Below are positions 16,594 through 25,427 of a stretch of DNA of 64,000 nt, piece by piece. Under the pieces are notes generated by a model that saw nothing but the letters and a program-made list of their open reading frames with translations, made no database searches and was not told the origin of the DNA. Source of the DNA: CAZAPO01 sp044841755 (lineage in GTDB: Bacteria; Bacteroidota; Bacteroidia; Flavobacteriales; Flavobacteriaceae); NCBI GenBank assembly GCA_044841755.1, contig JAXOFM010000004.1:1-64000 (forward strand), read 5' to 3'. The position numbers and the translations under genes are program-made. Numbering within the stretch: position 1 is the stretch's first letter; each line of letters starts with the position of its first letter.

Positions 16594-18273
16594 TTAGTGT
16601 TTCTTTTTGTTCTTGTTTTTAGACTTAGATCCAATTCTAGACATTGCACATCTAAATCCAATATAATCGGTAGCCATATCTTGCGGGAAGTATCTTCTTT
16701 GAGCAGGATCTAGCCAATAAGCTCTATCTCTCCAAGAACCACCTTTATAGACACGTACTTCGTCATTAATTAATGATGATCTGTTATTAGACTGGTCATA
16801 TTCTTTAACCTGGTTACCTTCTTCATCAGTAGTTACATTATGCTTTGGAGCGTTATACATTTTTCTTGTTGTGCTTCCTTCTTCACCTTCCTCTTCTTCA
16901 TTGAAGCTTTCAAAGTAACGAGAAGAACGTCTGTCACCATCTCTAAAGTTTCGGTTATCACTAGTGTCAAAGTTATTACGTAAGTAGGTTTCGTTTTCAT
17001 CAACAGCTACTTGCAATATTTCACCAGGTAGGTTTCTAGCAACTAATTTACCATTACTTAAAGTGTCATAAACCACAGTTTCTGCAGTAACCACTTTTAC
17101 TTTACCATCTTCTCCAATAGCATTTTTTGTATAAACGTTTCCACGATAGTAGTTAAAGTCATTAAACTCATCATCAACTATTGGTCTATATACATCTGCA
17201 ACCCATTCTGCAACGTTTCCGGCCATATCATAAAGACCATGATCGTTTGGTTGATAAGATTTTACTTGAGCAGTAATATCTGCACCATCGTCAGACCAAC
17301 CTGCAATTCCACCATAGTCACCTTTACCTTGCTTAAAGTTAGCTAATTGGTCACCACGAACTTTACGTTTTCCAGATCTAGTGTATTGTCCATCCCATGG
17401 ATATTTTTTACGTCCTCTATATACGTTATAGCTTCTTAGCTCTGTTAGTCCTAATGCTGCATATTCCCATTCGGCCTCTGTTGGAAGACGGTATTTAGGA
17501 GAAAGAACTCCCGTACCTCTGTTGGCGTATACGTTAATAGTATCTCCTGCGGCAGTTGTTTGTACTCTTCTACCTCTTGCCTTATCTGGTCTTGTTATAC
17601 TGTCATTGCCTCCATAAGATAATGTAGGAGCGTTAATATAAGTGTCAGTATTAAAGTTTGCATCAGAAGTAGCTGTATGACGAGCATCACGCACTAAATA
17701 ACCAGCGTCTTCTAAGTACATTTCATTTACTCTATCTGTACGCCAGTTTGCATATTCAACAGCTTGAATCCAGCTCACACCAACTACAGGGTACTCAGCA
17801 TATCCTGGGTGACGTAAGTATTCATTGGTCATCATTTCGTTATAACCTAAACGATTTCTCCAAACAAGAGTATCTGGCAATGCACCTTCATAAATAGCTT
17901 TAAATTTAGGGTCACTTGGTGGGTATACACGTTTAATCCAATCAAGGTATTCCATATACATCATATTGGTTACCTCATGCTCATCCATATAGAATGATTG
18001 TACATGTTGTTGGTTTGGAGCATTGTTCCAGTCATGCATAACATCATCCTGAACTTTACCCATTGTGAAAGTACCACCTTCAATAAACACTAAACCAGGA
18101 GCAGTAGCTTGCTCTTTAAAGCTTGTATTGTATTGAAAACCTCCTTCTTTGGCGTTAATTGCCCATCCAGTTCCTTGAGATTTGTTCTTAGAACTCGACT
18201 GTTTTTTACAACTAAACATAGATAACGATAATGCCAGAACTAGCATTATTCTTAGTGTTACAGCGTTTTTCAT
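16594..18273 (-). CDS. gldJ: Gliding motility lipoprotein GldJ
   Basis: GldJ is a lipoprotein needed for gliding and for type IX secretion in flavobacteria, associated with the GldK/PorK part of the machinery. The lipobox MFSC gives Cys22 when the second Met (18273) is used. A start at 18279 adds only Met-Asp. The mature protein has a split formylglycine-generating-enzyme-like (SUMF1) fold: FIEGGTFTMG near residue 65, YRLPTEAEWEYAA, YDMAGNVAEWV and the closing VYKGGSWRDRAYWLDPAQRRYF with IGFRCAM. A basic Lys/Asn tail ends the protein. It is divergent from porU, with murF behind a terminator. The assignment is strong on length and gene order. Confidence 0.93.
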   Translation of the reverse strand: MKNAVTLRIMLVLALSLSMFSCKKQSSSKNKSQGTGWAINAKEGGFQYNTSFKEQATAPGLVFIEGGTFTMGKVQDDVMHDWNNAPNQQHVQSFYMDEHEVTNMMYMEYLDWIKRVYPPSDPKFKAIYEGALPDTLVWRNRLGYNEMMTNEYLRHPGYAEYPVVGVSWIQAVEYANWRTDRVNEMYLEDAGYLVRDARHTATSDANFNTDTYINAPTLSYGGNDSITRPDKARGRRVQTTAAGDTINVYANRGTGVLSPKYRLPTEAEWEYAALGLTELRSYNVYRGRKKYPWDGQYTRSGKRKVRGDQLANFKQGKGDYGGIAGWSDDGADITAQVKSYQPNDHGLYDMAGNVAEWVADVYRPIVDDEFNDFNYYRGNVYTKNAIGEDGKVKVVTAETVVYDTLSNGKLVARNLPGEILQVAVDENETYLRNNFDTSDNRNFRDGDRRSSRYFESFNEEEEGEEGSTTRKMYNAPKHNVTTDEEGNQVKEYDQSNNRSSLINDEVRVYKGGSWRDRAYWLDPAQRRYFPQDMATDYIGFRCAMSRIGSKSKNKNKKKH

Positions 18274-18460
18274 ATCCATACTTTTAAGTAAGTCAATTAA
18301 ATATTTGGTCTCGCAATATAGTAATTAAACATTATTCTGCAATGAAAATTTGCAAAAAATGTGCATTTCATCGTATTTTTTATACCGAACATCGACGTTT
18401 TTAACTGTTTTCGACCTTTTTTTGTTACTCTAAAACGCAGTTTATTTTGATTTATTATTA

Positions 18461-18468
18461 TAAATTTG
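18461..18468 (+). promoter_or_regulatory. -7 promoter element for porU
   Basis: TAAATTTG matches TAnnTTTG, 52 bases before the ATG chosen for porU. A TTTG lies nearby but at the wrong spacing, so the -33 element is not clear. Confidence 0.5.
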
Positions 18469-18520
18469 AGCAAAAATAAAATTGCAATACTATCCTCAAA
18501 TAACCAGCGTTAAACCTAGT

Positions 18521-21500
18521 ATGAAAAAAGCTTTACTCTTTATTTTATTTTTTTGTTTTTTTCTGGGTTTTTCGCAGCAGAAGCAGTTTAAGATTGAGTG
18601 GAATGGATCTACAAAGTTTTCAACTTGGTCTTCTGGAGTCGAGGTTCCTTCTTTCAATAAAGAAAACTTAAGCTTTGATCATATTGAAGGGTTGAAGTTT
18701 GTTGCGCAGTGGGAAACGTCTCAATTGGTCAGTGAGAACAATATTGAAATTACAAATGTTGTTTCTTCCATAATTTCTAAGAACGAATTAAAAGATCTTA
18801 ACGAAAATACAATCCCTAGACAAATAACTTATAGGCTTAGAAATTCTGTTTCAAGAGAAAAAAGATCTGTTCATTTAGAAGTTTCACCTATATATGTAGA
18901 GAACGGAGCTTATAAAAAGCTTCAAAGTTTTACAGTAAGGTATAATTATGGATTTAATAGAAGCACTCAAGCGTCTAGACAAATAATTACTAACTCAGTA
19001 ATGAGTCAAGGAAGTTGGTATAAATTCTATATTGACAAAACAGGAGTATTTAGGCTTTCAAGAAATTTTCTTAATAGTCTAGGAGTAAGCACTGGTAATA
19101 TTGATCCAAGAACTATTAAAGTTTATGGTCAAGGAGGAGCAATGCTTCCTATGGAGAATTCTGAATTTTATCCGTTAGACTTAACAGAAAATCCAGTTAA
19201 AGTGGTTGGAGGTGAAGATGGAAGCTTTGATAATGGAGACTATATATTGTTTTATGGTGTTGGTCCTACAGGATATAACGCAGAGAGTAATACCAATATA
19301 AATGCTTATACAGATAGGGCTTGCTACTTTATTAATGTGAATTCTGGAGGTAATTCAAAACAAATCCAAACTTATATTGAACCTTTAGGAGCACCTACAA
19401 CTACAATTGATACTTTTCATGATTATCAGTTTCATGAAGTAGACGAATACAATCTTGCAAAATTGGGACGTAGATGGTTTGGAGACAGGTTTGATTTTGA
19501 TATTGATAAAACTTTTGATTTCGAATTTCCAAATTTTGTTGCTTCAAGGCCTATTAATTTGAAGATATATGCAGCAGCAGTTAGTGAGGTGGTAACTAAT
19601 ATGAGAGTGAGAGTAAATGGGAATGAAATTGATAATTTTAATTTCCCGTCAATTAATGATCCCATTCTAGCTACCCAAGATTTTTATAACAACCAAATAA
19701 ATGTTGGTTCAGGGAATATTTCTATCAATTTAGTATATGATAATAATGGTGTTCCAACTTCCGAGGGCTTTTTGGATTATATCTCAATTGAGGGGACAAG
19801 AAGTCTTATGGGAACTGGAGATCAGTTTAGTTTTAAAAATAATGACACAGCTTTAATGTCTGGTATTGGGCAGTACGATATTTCTAATGCTTCTAACATT
19901 GAAGAGGTTTGGGATGTAACGGATAGATTCAATATTACTTCAATTCTTAATTCAGATTCCAATAGTGTTCTTAGTTTTAAAACAAATCTTGGTGAAGTTA
20001 GAAATTATGTGGCTCTAGAGACTTCAGATTACTATGAACCGCTTAGAGAATCGTCGTCTTCAGTTGCTAATCAAAACATTAAGGGAACTGTGTTGGCAGA
20101 TGGTCAAGGGCAGTTTCAAGATATTGATTACATAATTGTTGCAAGAGAAGATATGCTTAACCAAGCAGAGCGATTAGCACAAATTAATCGTATCCATAAT
20201 GGTATAAATGTTAAAGTGTATGAACTACAACAAATATATAATGAGTTTAGTTCTGGAAATCAAGATATAAGTGGTATAAGAAACTTTATAAAGTATGTTT
20301 ACGATAATGCCAGTGCTCCAGAAAATAGGATTAAATATCTATGTTTATTTGGAGATGCTTCTTTTGATTATAAAGAAAGAATCGATGATAATACCAATAT
20401 AGTTCCTTCATGGCATACTTATAATAGTTTTAGTTTATCAAGCTCTTTTATTTCAGATGATTTCTTTGGAATGATGGATATTAATGAGGGAAGTATGCAT
20501 TCTTCAGATAGACTTGATATTGCAGTAGGACGAATATTAGCTGACACACCACAGCGAGCTAAAGAGATGGTTGATAAGATTGAATCTTATTATGCAGAAG
20601 AAGCTTACGGAAGTTGGAGGAACAATTTTATGATGATTGCTGATGACGTTGATGAATCTTGGGAAGGGATTTTACAAGAAACTTCCAATAATATTGCTAA
20701 TGAGGTTGTTCAAAACAAGCCCTTCATGAATGCTATGAAGGTTTATACAGATGCTTTCGAGCAGCAGTCAACAGCAGGAGGAGAACGTTATCCTTCAGTT
20801 AATAAAACAATATTTGATAATATAGAAGTTGGTTCATTGGTGGTTAATTATTTCGGGCATGGAGGAGAAGATGGATTAGCTGGAGAACGTATTTTTGATA
20901 GACTAAATGCGCAGCAATTAAAAAATCCTTGTACGCTAAATTGCTTTGTAACAGTTACATGCGAATATACAAAGTTTGATAATCCATTACGACCTACAGC
21001 TGGTGAGTATCTTTATTGGAACAAAGATGGAGGAGCTATAGGGCTTATAACAACCACCAGACAAATATTTGTGAGTGTTGGTGTAGCGTTCAATGTTATC
21101 TTGGATGACTATTTATTTGGTTATGGAACAAATGACTACCCTTCAATGGCCGAAGCACTTAGGTTAACTAAGAACGATCCTGGAATTTCGGGAATATCTC
21201 AAAGAAGACTGGTTTTCTTTATTGGAGATCCAGCTATGAAGTTAGCAATGGCAAAACCAGATATTAGATTAACTGAAGTTAATGATGTATCAATAACAGG
21301 AAGTATAGATGCCTTATCTGCACTTAGTACTGTTAAGTTAGAAGGAGAAGTTGTTGATGAATCTGGAAATTTGATTTCCGATTATAATGGTATTATAACG
21401 GTTTCGGTTTTTGATAAGGAAATAGACAGACAAACACTTTCAAATGATGGTACTGTAAATAATGGGCAAAGGGTTGTTCTGGATTTTAAAACCTTAGGGG

Positions 21501-22366
21501 AGACAATTTTTAGAGGGCAAGCCACTGTTGCTAATGGAATCTGGGAAGTTAATTTTGTTGTGCCAAGAGATATTGGTGTCCCAGTTGGTAACGGAAAGGT
21601 AAGTCTGTACGCTAAAAATAATAGTCTGTTGCAAGATAGAGCTGGAGCTAATTTTGATGTTCAAATTGGAGGTATTAATGATAATGCTCCAGAAGATAAT
21701 GAAGGACCAGTCATTAACTTATTTATAAATGACGAAAGTTTTGTTTCTGGAGGAATTACAAATGAATCTCCAACCTTATTAGCAAAGCTTCAAGATGAAA
21801 ACGGAATAAATACAGCAAGTGGAATTGGACATGACATTGTTGCAATTTTAGATGGTGACGAAACCAATCCATTTAAATTAAACGACTATTATCAAACCGA
21901 AGTAGATAATTATCAGGAAGGTATGGTTTCATATCCATTTAGAGACCTTGAACCTGGTTTACACACTTTGACATTAAAAGCTTGGGATGTGTATAACAAT
22001 TCATCGACATCTGAGATACAATTTGTGGTTTACGACGAGAATGAGGTACTTGTTATCGATAATGTATTGAATTATCCGAATCCTTTTGTTAATTACACCG
22101 AGTTTTGGTTTAACCATAATAGTTCTGAACCATTAGATGTTTCGGTTCAAATATTTACCGTTTCAGGTAAACTAGTAAGAACATTAAATGGCCAAACCAC
22201 TGGAGGAGCAAAGTCAAGTAGTTCTGTTTCTAGAGATATAACTTGGGATGGACGAGATGATTTTGGAGAAAAGATAGGTAAAGGAGTATATGTTTATAAG
22301 TTAATTGTACGCTCAAACCTATTAAATAAACAAGTAGAAAAAGTGCAGAAACTAGTTATACTATAA
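18521..22366 (+). CDS. porU: Type IX secretion system sortase PorU
   Basis: PorU is the C25-family cysteine protease on the cell surface that removes C-terminal secretion signals of type IX cargo and attaches cargo to lipopolysaccharide. A signal peptide (MKKALLFILFF, ending near GFSQQ) fixes the start at 18521 rather than the TTG at 18482. The protein has 1281 residues. The peptidase domain carries catalytic His780 in YFGHGGEDG and Cys814 in VTVTCEYTK, 34 residues apart. The C-terminus (about 1190-1281) is itself a type IX-like beta domain with YPNPFVNYTEFWF and GKGVYVYKL. It precedes porV, whose product is its partner in the attachment complex. Confidence 0.95.
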   Translation: MKKALLFILFFCFFLGFSQQKQFKIEWNGSTKFSTWSSGVEVPSFNKENLSFDHIEGLKFVAQWETSQLVSENNIEITNVVSSIISKNELKDLNENTIPRQITYRLRNSVSREKRSVHLEVSPIYVENGAYKKLQSFTVRYNYGFNRSTQASRQIITNSVMSQGSWYKFYIDKTGVFRLSRNFLNSLGVSTGNIDPRTIKVYGQGGAMLPMENSEFYPLDLTENPVKVVGGEDGSFDNGDYILFYGVGPTGYNAESNTNINAYTDRACYFINVNSGGNSKQIQTYIEPLGAPTTTIDTFHDYQFHEVDEYNLAKLGRRWFGDRFDFDIDKTFDFEFPNFVASRPINLKIYAAAVSEVVTNMRVRVNGNEIDNFNFPSINDPILATQDFYNNQINVGSGNISINLVYDNNGVPTSEGFLDYISIEGTRSLMGTGDQFSFKNNDTALMSGIGQYDISNASNIEEVWDVTDRFNITSILNSDSNSVLSFKTNLGEVRNYVALETSDYYEPLRESSSSVANQNIKGTVLADGQGQFQDIDYIIVAREDMLNQAERLAQINRIHNGINVKVYELQQIYNEFSSGNQDISGIRNFIKYVYDNASAPENRIKYLCLFGDASFDYKERIDDNTNIVPSWHTYNSFSLSSSFISDDFFGMMDINEGSMHSSDRLDIAVGRILADTPQRAKEMVDKIESYYAEEAYGSWRNNFMMIADDVDESWEGILQETSNNIANEVVQNKPFMNAMKVYTDAFEQQSTAGGERYPSVNKTIFDNIEVGSLVVNYFGHGGEDGLAGERIFDRLNAQQLKNPCTLNCFVTVTCEYTKFDNPLRPTAGEYLYWNKDGGAIGLITTTRQIFVSVGVAFNVILDDYLFGYGTNDYPSMAEALRLTKNDPGISGISQRRLVFFIGDPAMKLAMAKPDIRLTEVNDVSITGSIDALSALSTVKLEGEVVDESGNLISDYNGIITVSVFDKEIDRQTLSNDGTVNNGQRVVLDFKTLGETIFRGQATVANGIWEVNFVVPRDIGVPVGNGKVSLYAKNNSLLQDRAGANFDVQIGGINDNAPEDNEGPVINLFINDESFVSGGITNESPTLLAKLQDENGINTASGIGHDIVAILDGDETNPFKLNDYYQTEVDNYQEGMVSYPFRDLEPGLHTLTLKAWDVYNNSSTSEIQFVVYDENEVLVIDNVLNYPNPFVNYTEFWFNHNSSEPLDVSVQIFTVSGKLVRTLNGQTTGGAKSSSSVSRDITWDGRDDFGEKIGKGVYVYKLIVRSNLLNKQVEKVQKLVIL

Positions 22367-22373
22367 TAATAAC

Positions 22374-22381
22374 TATATTTG
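22374..22381 (+). promoter_or_regulatory. -7 promoter element for porV
   Basis: TATATTTG lies 8 bases behind the porU stop. No TTTG is seen at -33. If used, it gives a 5' leader of about 125 bases that contains the stem-loop at 22447-22472. Confidence 0.5.
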
Positions 22382-22446
22382 CAAAAAAGATAAAAATCCT
22401 AAATCGCACGAATAATTTACTTATGTAATAAAATGTTAAAATATGC

Positions 22447-22472
22447 GTTATTATCATTCCAAGGATAATAAC
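22447..22472. repeat. Inverted repeat between porU and porV
   Basis: GTTATTATC (22447-22455) and GATAATAAC (22464-22472) are perfect 9-base arms around ATTCCAAG, whose TCC/GGA flanks can extend pairing. No T run follows, so it is not a standard terminator. It may be an RNA hairpin in the porV leader or a regulator binding site. Confidence 0.55.
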
Positions 22473-22514
22473 ATTATTTAACAAGTGCCCTTAAAAAACT
22501 ATAAATAACTACAA

Positions 22515-23756
22515 ATGAGAAACTACATTTTAGCCCTAGTAGCATTAGGCTTTTGTATACAGTCAAGTGCTCAACAATTAACCCAAGTTATTCCATATTC
22601 ACAGGACAGTAGAGTAATTACCACAGCAGTTCCATTTTTATTAATTGCTGGCGATGCAAGAGCAGCTGGTATGGGAGATATAGGAGTTGCTACTTCTGCC
22701 GATGTTTATTCACAGCAATGGAATCCTTCAAAATATGTATTTTCTGAAGCAAAGTCTGGATTAGGAGTAAGTTATACACCGTATTTAAGTAAACTTGTTA
22801 ATGATATTTCAATTGGTCAGGTTACCTATTTTAATAGACTTAATGAAAGAAGTGCTTTTGCAGGTAGTTTTAGATACTTTAGTCTTGGTGAGATAGAGTT
22901 GGTTGATGGACCTAATGATACTCCAAGAATTGCAAAACCAAATGAATTAACGGTTGACTTATCATATACATTAAGACTTGCAGATCAATTTTCAATGGGT
23001 GTTGCATTACGTTATTTAAGATCTGATCTTAAAATTATTGGTGTTGATCTAAACCCAGCTCCAGCAAGTACAATTGGTGTAGATATTTCTGGTTTTTATC
23101 AAAGTGAAGAAGAGGCTTATGATAGTTTCAATGGTCGTTGGAGAGGTGGATTCGCCATTCAAAACTTAGGGCCAAAAATTAAGTATGATGATGCTGGTAG
23201 AGAAAATTTCATCCCAACCAATTTAAGACTTGGTGGAGGTTTTGATTTTATTTTCGATCAATATAACACTTTAGCTGTTACCGCTGAATTTACTAAGTTG
23301 TTAGTACCAACACCTCCTGTTTTAGGAGCAGAAGTTGTTTTTGAAGACGATAACGGAAATGGAACCTATGATGGTCCAGTTGAAGATACACTTATCTCTG
23401 AAACCGAAGTTATTATTGATGGTAAATCAACTGACGTGAGTTTTATTAAAGGTGTTTTTCAATCATTTGGTGATGCTCCAGGAGGTTTTAGCGAAGAATT
23501 AAAAGAATTTACTTGGGCATTAGGAGCAGAGTATAGATATCAAGACTCATTTGCTTTACGTGCTGGTTATTTTAACGAAGCTGAAGAAAAAGGAGCAAGA
23601 AAGTTCTTTGCGCTTGGTGCAGGATTTAAATACACTACTATTAATGTAGATTTATCTTACTTGTTCTCGGCATCTAAAGTTCAAAGCCCTTTAGAGAATA
23701 CATTACGTTTTTCACTAACATTTAACTTTGGTGATGGCGAATATGAAGAATATTAG
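22515..23756 (+). CDS. porV: Type IX secretion outer-membrane protein PorV
   Basis: PorV (LptO) is an outer-membrane beta-barrel that collects cargo from the SprA translocon and delivers it to PorU. The 413-residue protein has a signal peptide (MRNYILALVALGFCIQSSAQ), the early conserved stretch FLLIAGDARAAGMGDIGVAT, alternating barrel strands such as LRLGGGFDF and FALRAGYF, and a C-terminal strand ending in LTFNFGDGEYEEY. This layout and its place directly behind porU identify it. It probably has a separate promoter or a long shared leader, and a strong terminator follows. Confidence 0.94.
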   Translation: MRNYILALVALGFCIQSSAQQLTQVIPYSQDSRVITTAVPFLLIAGDARAAGMGDIGVATSADVYSQQWNPSKYVFSEAKSGLGVSYTPYLSKLVNDISIGQVTYFNRLNERSAFAGSFRYFSLGEIELVDGPNDTPRIAKPNELTVDLSYTLRLADQFSMGVALRYLRSDLKIIGVDLNPAPASTIGVDISGFYQSEEEAYDSFNGRWRGGFAIQNLGPKIKYDDAGRENFIPTNLRLGGGFDFIFDQYNTLAVTAEFTKLLVPTPPVLGAEVVFEDDNGNGTYDGPVEDTLISETEVIIDGKSTDVSFIKGVFQSFGDAPGGFSEELKEFTWALGAEYRYQDSFALRAGYFNEAEEKGARKFFALGAGFKYTTINVDLSYLFSASKVQSPLENTLRFSLTFNFGDGEYEEY

Positions 23757-23780
23757 CATGTTTTACATATAAATTATTTC

Positions 23781-23812
23781 AAAAAACTATTGTACTTTAC
23801 AATAGTTTTTTT
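23781..23812 (+). terminator. Terminator behind porV
   Basis: A stem AAAAAACTATTGTA/TACAATAGTTTTTT with a three-base loop and a T run closes the porU-porV unit. Confidence 0.93.
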
Positions 23813-23829
23813 GTCTAAAACGGTTTCTG

Positions 23830-24312
23830 ATGAAGGAAATAAAAATCCAATCTACTTTATATGTCTATGATTCAATAAATGAAATACCTCAAGAGATTCA
23901 GGCTCTTATGAATCATGCTGCTACCGCAAGAAGTGAAGCATATGCACCATACTCAAATTTTACTGTAGGAGCAGCACTGCTTCTAGATAATGGAGAAATT
24001 GTTATAGGAAGCAATCAAGAAAATGCCTCTTATCCGTCAGGTCTTTGTGCAGAGAGAACAGCTATTTTTTATAAGGGAGCTAAATATCCAGAAGCTAAAA
24101 TATTAAAGATGGTCATTATAGCAGGCTCAAAAACACATAAAACTAACAGTCCAATTCCTCCTTGTGGAGCTTGCCGACAATCTATTGCAGAGTACGAGGT
24201 GAATCAAAAATCTCCAATAGAGATATATTTCATGGGAGAGGAAGGAAAAGTTATGAAATCCAACTCACTAGCTAATTTACTTCCGTTGGTTTTTGATAAA
24301 TCTGAACTATAA
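23830..24312 (+). CDS. cdd: Cytidine deaminase
   Basis: Cdd hydrolyses cytidine and deoxycytidine to uridine and deoxyuridine in pyrimidine salvage. The 160-residue protein has the zinc site of the small tetrameric type: Cys73 and catalytic Glu75 in CAERTAIF, and Cys112 and Cys115 in PPCGACRQ. SNQENASYPSGL ahead of the first motif contacts the nucleoside. The N-terminus has about 25 residues before the usual start of homology, which is common in flavobacteria. It is flanked by the porV terminator and the pdhA promoter, so it is a single gene. Confidence 0.95.
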   Translation: MKEIKIQSTLYVYDSINEIPQEIQALMNHAATARSEAYAPYSNFTVGAALLLDNGEIVIGSNQENASYPSGLCAERTAIFYKGAKYPEAKILKMVIIAGSKTHKTNSPIPPCGACRQSIAEYEVNQKSPIEIYFMGEEGKVMKSNSLANLLPLVFDKSEL

Positions 24313-24386
24313 CGTTTGAGTTAATTGAAACCTTCACTTTAGATTAATTTTAATAAGCATACTTTTTAGATTATCATCCAAAGTAT

Positions 24387-24394
24387 TACTTTTG
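24387..24394 (+). promoter_or_regulatory. -7 promoter element for pdhA
   Basis: TACTTTTG matches TAnnTTTG and lies 31 bases before the pdhA start. A TTTT at about 20 bases upstream is a weak -33 element. Confidence 0.6.
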
Positions 24395-24425
24395 TAGCTC
24401 GCTAAATAAAAACCAAGATTAGTCG

Positions 24426-25424
24426 ATGCAAAAGATCACGAAAGAGACGTATTTAAAATGGTATGAAGAAATGCTGTTTTGGAGAAAATTTGAAGATAAG
24501 TTGGCTGCAGTTTACATTCAACAAAAAGTAAGAGGGTTTCTTCATTTATATAATGGTCAAGAAGCTGTATTAGCAGGAGCAATACATGCCATGGATTTGT
24601 CAAAAGATAAGATGATCACAGCTTATAGAAACCACGTGCAACCAATTGCAATGGGAGTTGATCCAAAAAGAGTAATGGCAGAACTTTACGGAAAAGGTAC
24701 AGGTACGTCTCAAGGACTTGGAGGTTCAATGCATATCTTCTCTAAAGAGTTTGGTTTTTACGGCGGTCATGGTATTGTTGGAGGTCAAATTCCTTTGGGA
24801 GCTGGAATGGCTTTTGGAGATAAATATAATGAGACGGGGGCGGTCACTTTATGCTATATGGGAGATGGAGCCGTAAGACAAGGTTCGCTGCATGAAACAT
24901 TCAACATGGCAATGAACTGGAAATTGCCTGTAGTATTTATTTGTGAAAATAATGGATATGCTATGGGAACTTCAGTAGAACGAACTGCAAACCATACTGA
25001 TATTTGGAAGTTAGGTCTTGGATATGAGATGCCATGTGGTCCAGTAGATGGAATGAATCCAGTTAAAGTTGCTGAGGCTATGCATGAGGCTATTGAAAGA
25101 GCTCGTAGAGGTGATGGTCCTACATTCTTAGAAATGAAGACTTATCGTTATAGAGGTCATTCAATGAGTGATGCACAACATTATAGAACAAAAGATGAGG
25201 TTGAAGAGTACAAGAAGATAGATCCTATTACTCAAATAAAGGATATTCTTATAGAAAAGAAATATGCTACGGAAGATGAGGTCGCTGAAATGGATCAGCG
25301 TGTAAAAGATAAGGTGAAAGAATGTGAGAAATTTGCTGAAGAATCGCCATGGCCAGAGAAAAACGTTATGTACGACGCAGTTTACGAACAAGAAGATTAC
25401 CCATTTTTACAACATAAATTATAG
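24426..25424 (+). CDS. pdhA: Pyruvate dehydrogenase E1 component, alpha subunit
   Basis: The alpha chain of the thiamine-diphosphate-dependent E1 decarboxylates pyruvate and passes the acetyl group to lipoyl E2. The 332-residue protein shows GQEAVLAGA near the N-terminus, GGSMHIF, the HGIVGGQIPLGAG segment, the thiamine-diphosphate motif from MGDGAVRQG to NNGYAM, and the phosphorylation-loop equivalent YRYRGHSMSDAQHYRT. E1 needs a beta chain, but no pdhB follows. pdhC comes 3 bases later, and pdhB must lie elsewhere in the genome, an arrangement known in flavobacteria. Confidence 0.95.
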   Translation: MQKITKETYLKWYEEMLFWRKFEDKLAAVYIQQKVRGFLHLYNGQEAVLAGAIHAMDLSKDKMITAYRNHVQPIAMGVDPKRVMAELYGKGTGTSQGLGGSMHIFSKEFGFYGGHGIVGGQIPLGAGMAFGDKYNETGAVTLCYMGDGAVRQGSLHETFNMAMNWKLPVVFICENNGYAMGTSVERTANHTDIWKLGLGYEMPCGPVDGMNPVKVAEAMHEAIERARRGDGPTFLEMKTYRYRGHSMSDAQHYRTKDEVEEYKKIDPITQIKDILIEKKYATEDEVAEMDQRVKDKVKECEKFAEESPWPEKNVMYDAVYEQEDYPFLQHKL

Positions 25425-25427
25425 ACT

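Noticed and set aside
18482..18520. Upstream TTG start for porU, adding 13 residues
   Set aside because: The added residues would place a polar stretch before the signal peptide. The ATG at 18521 gives a standard signal peptide directly.
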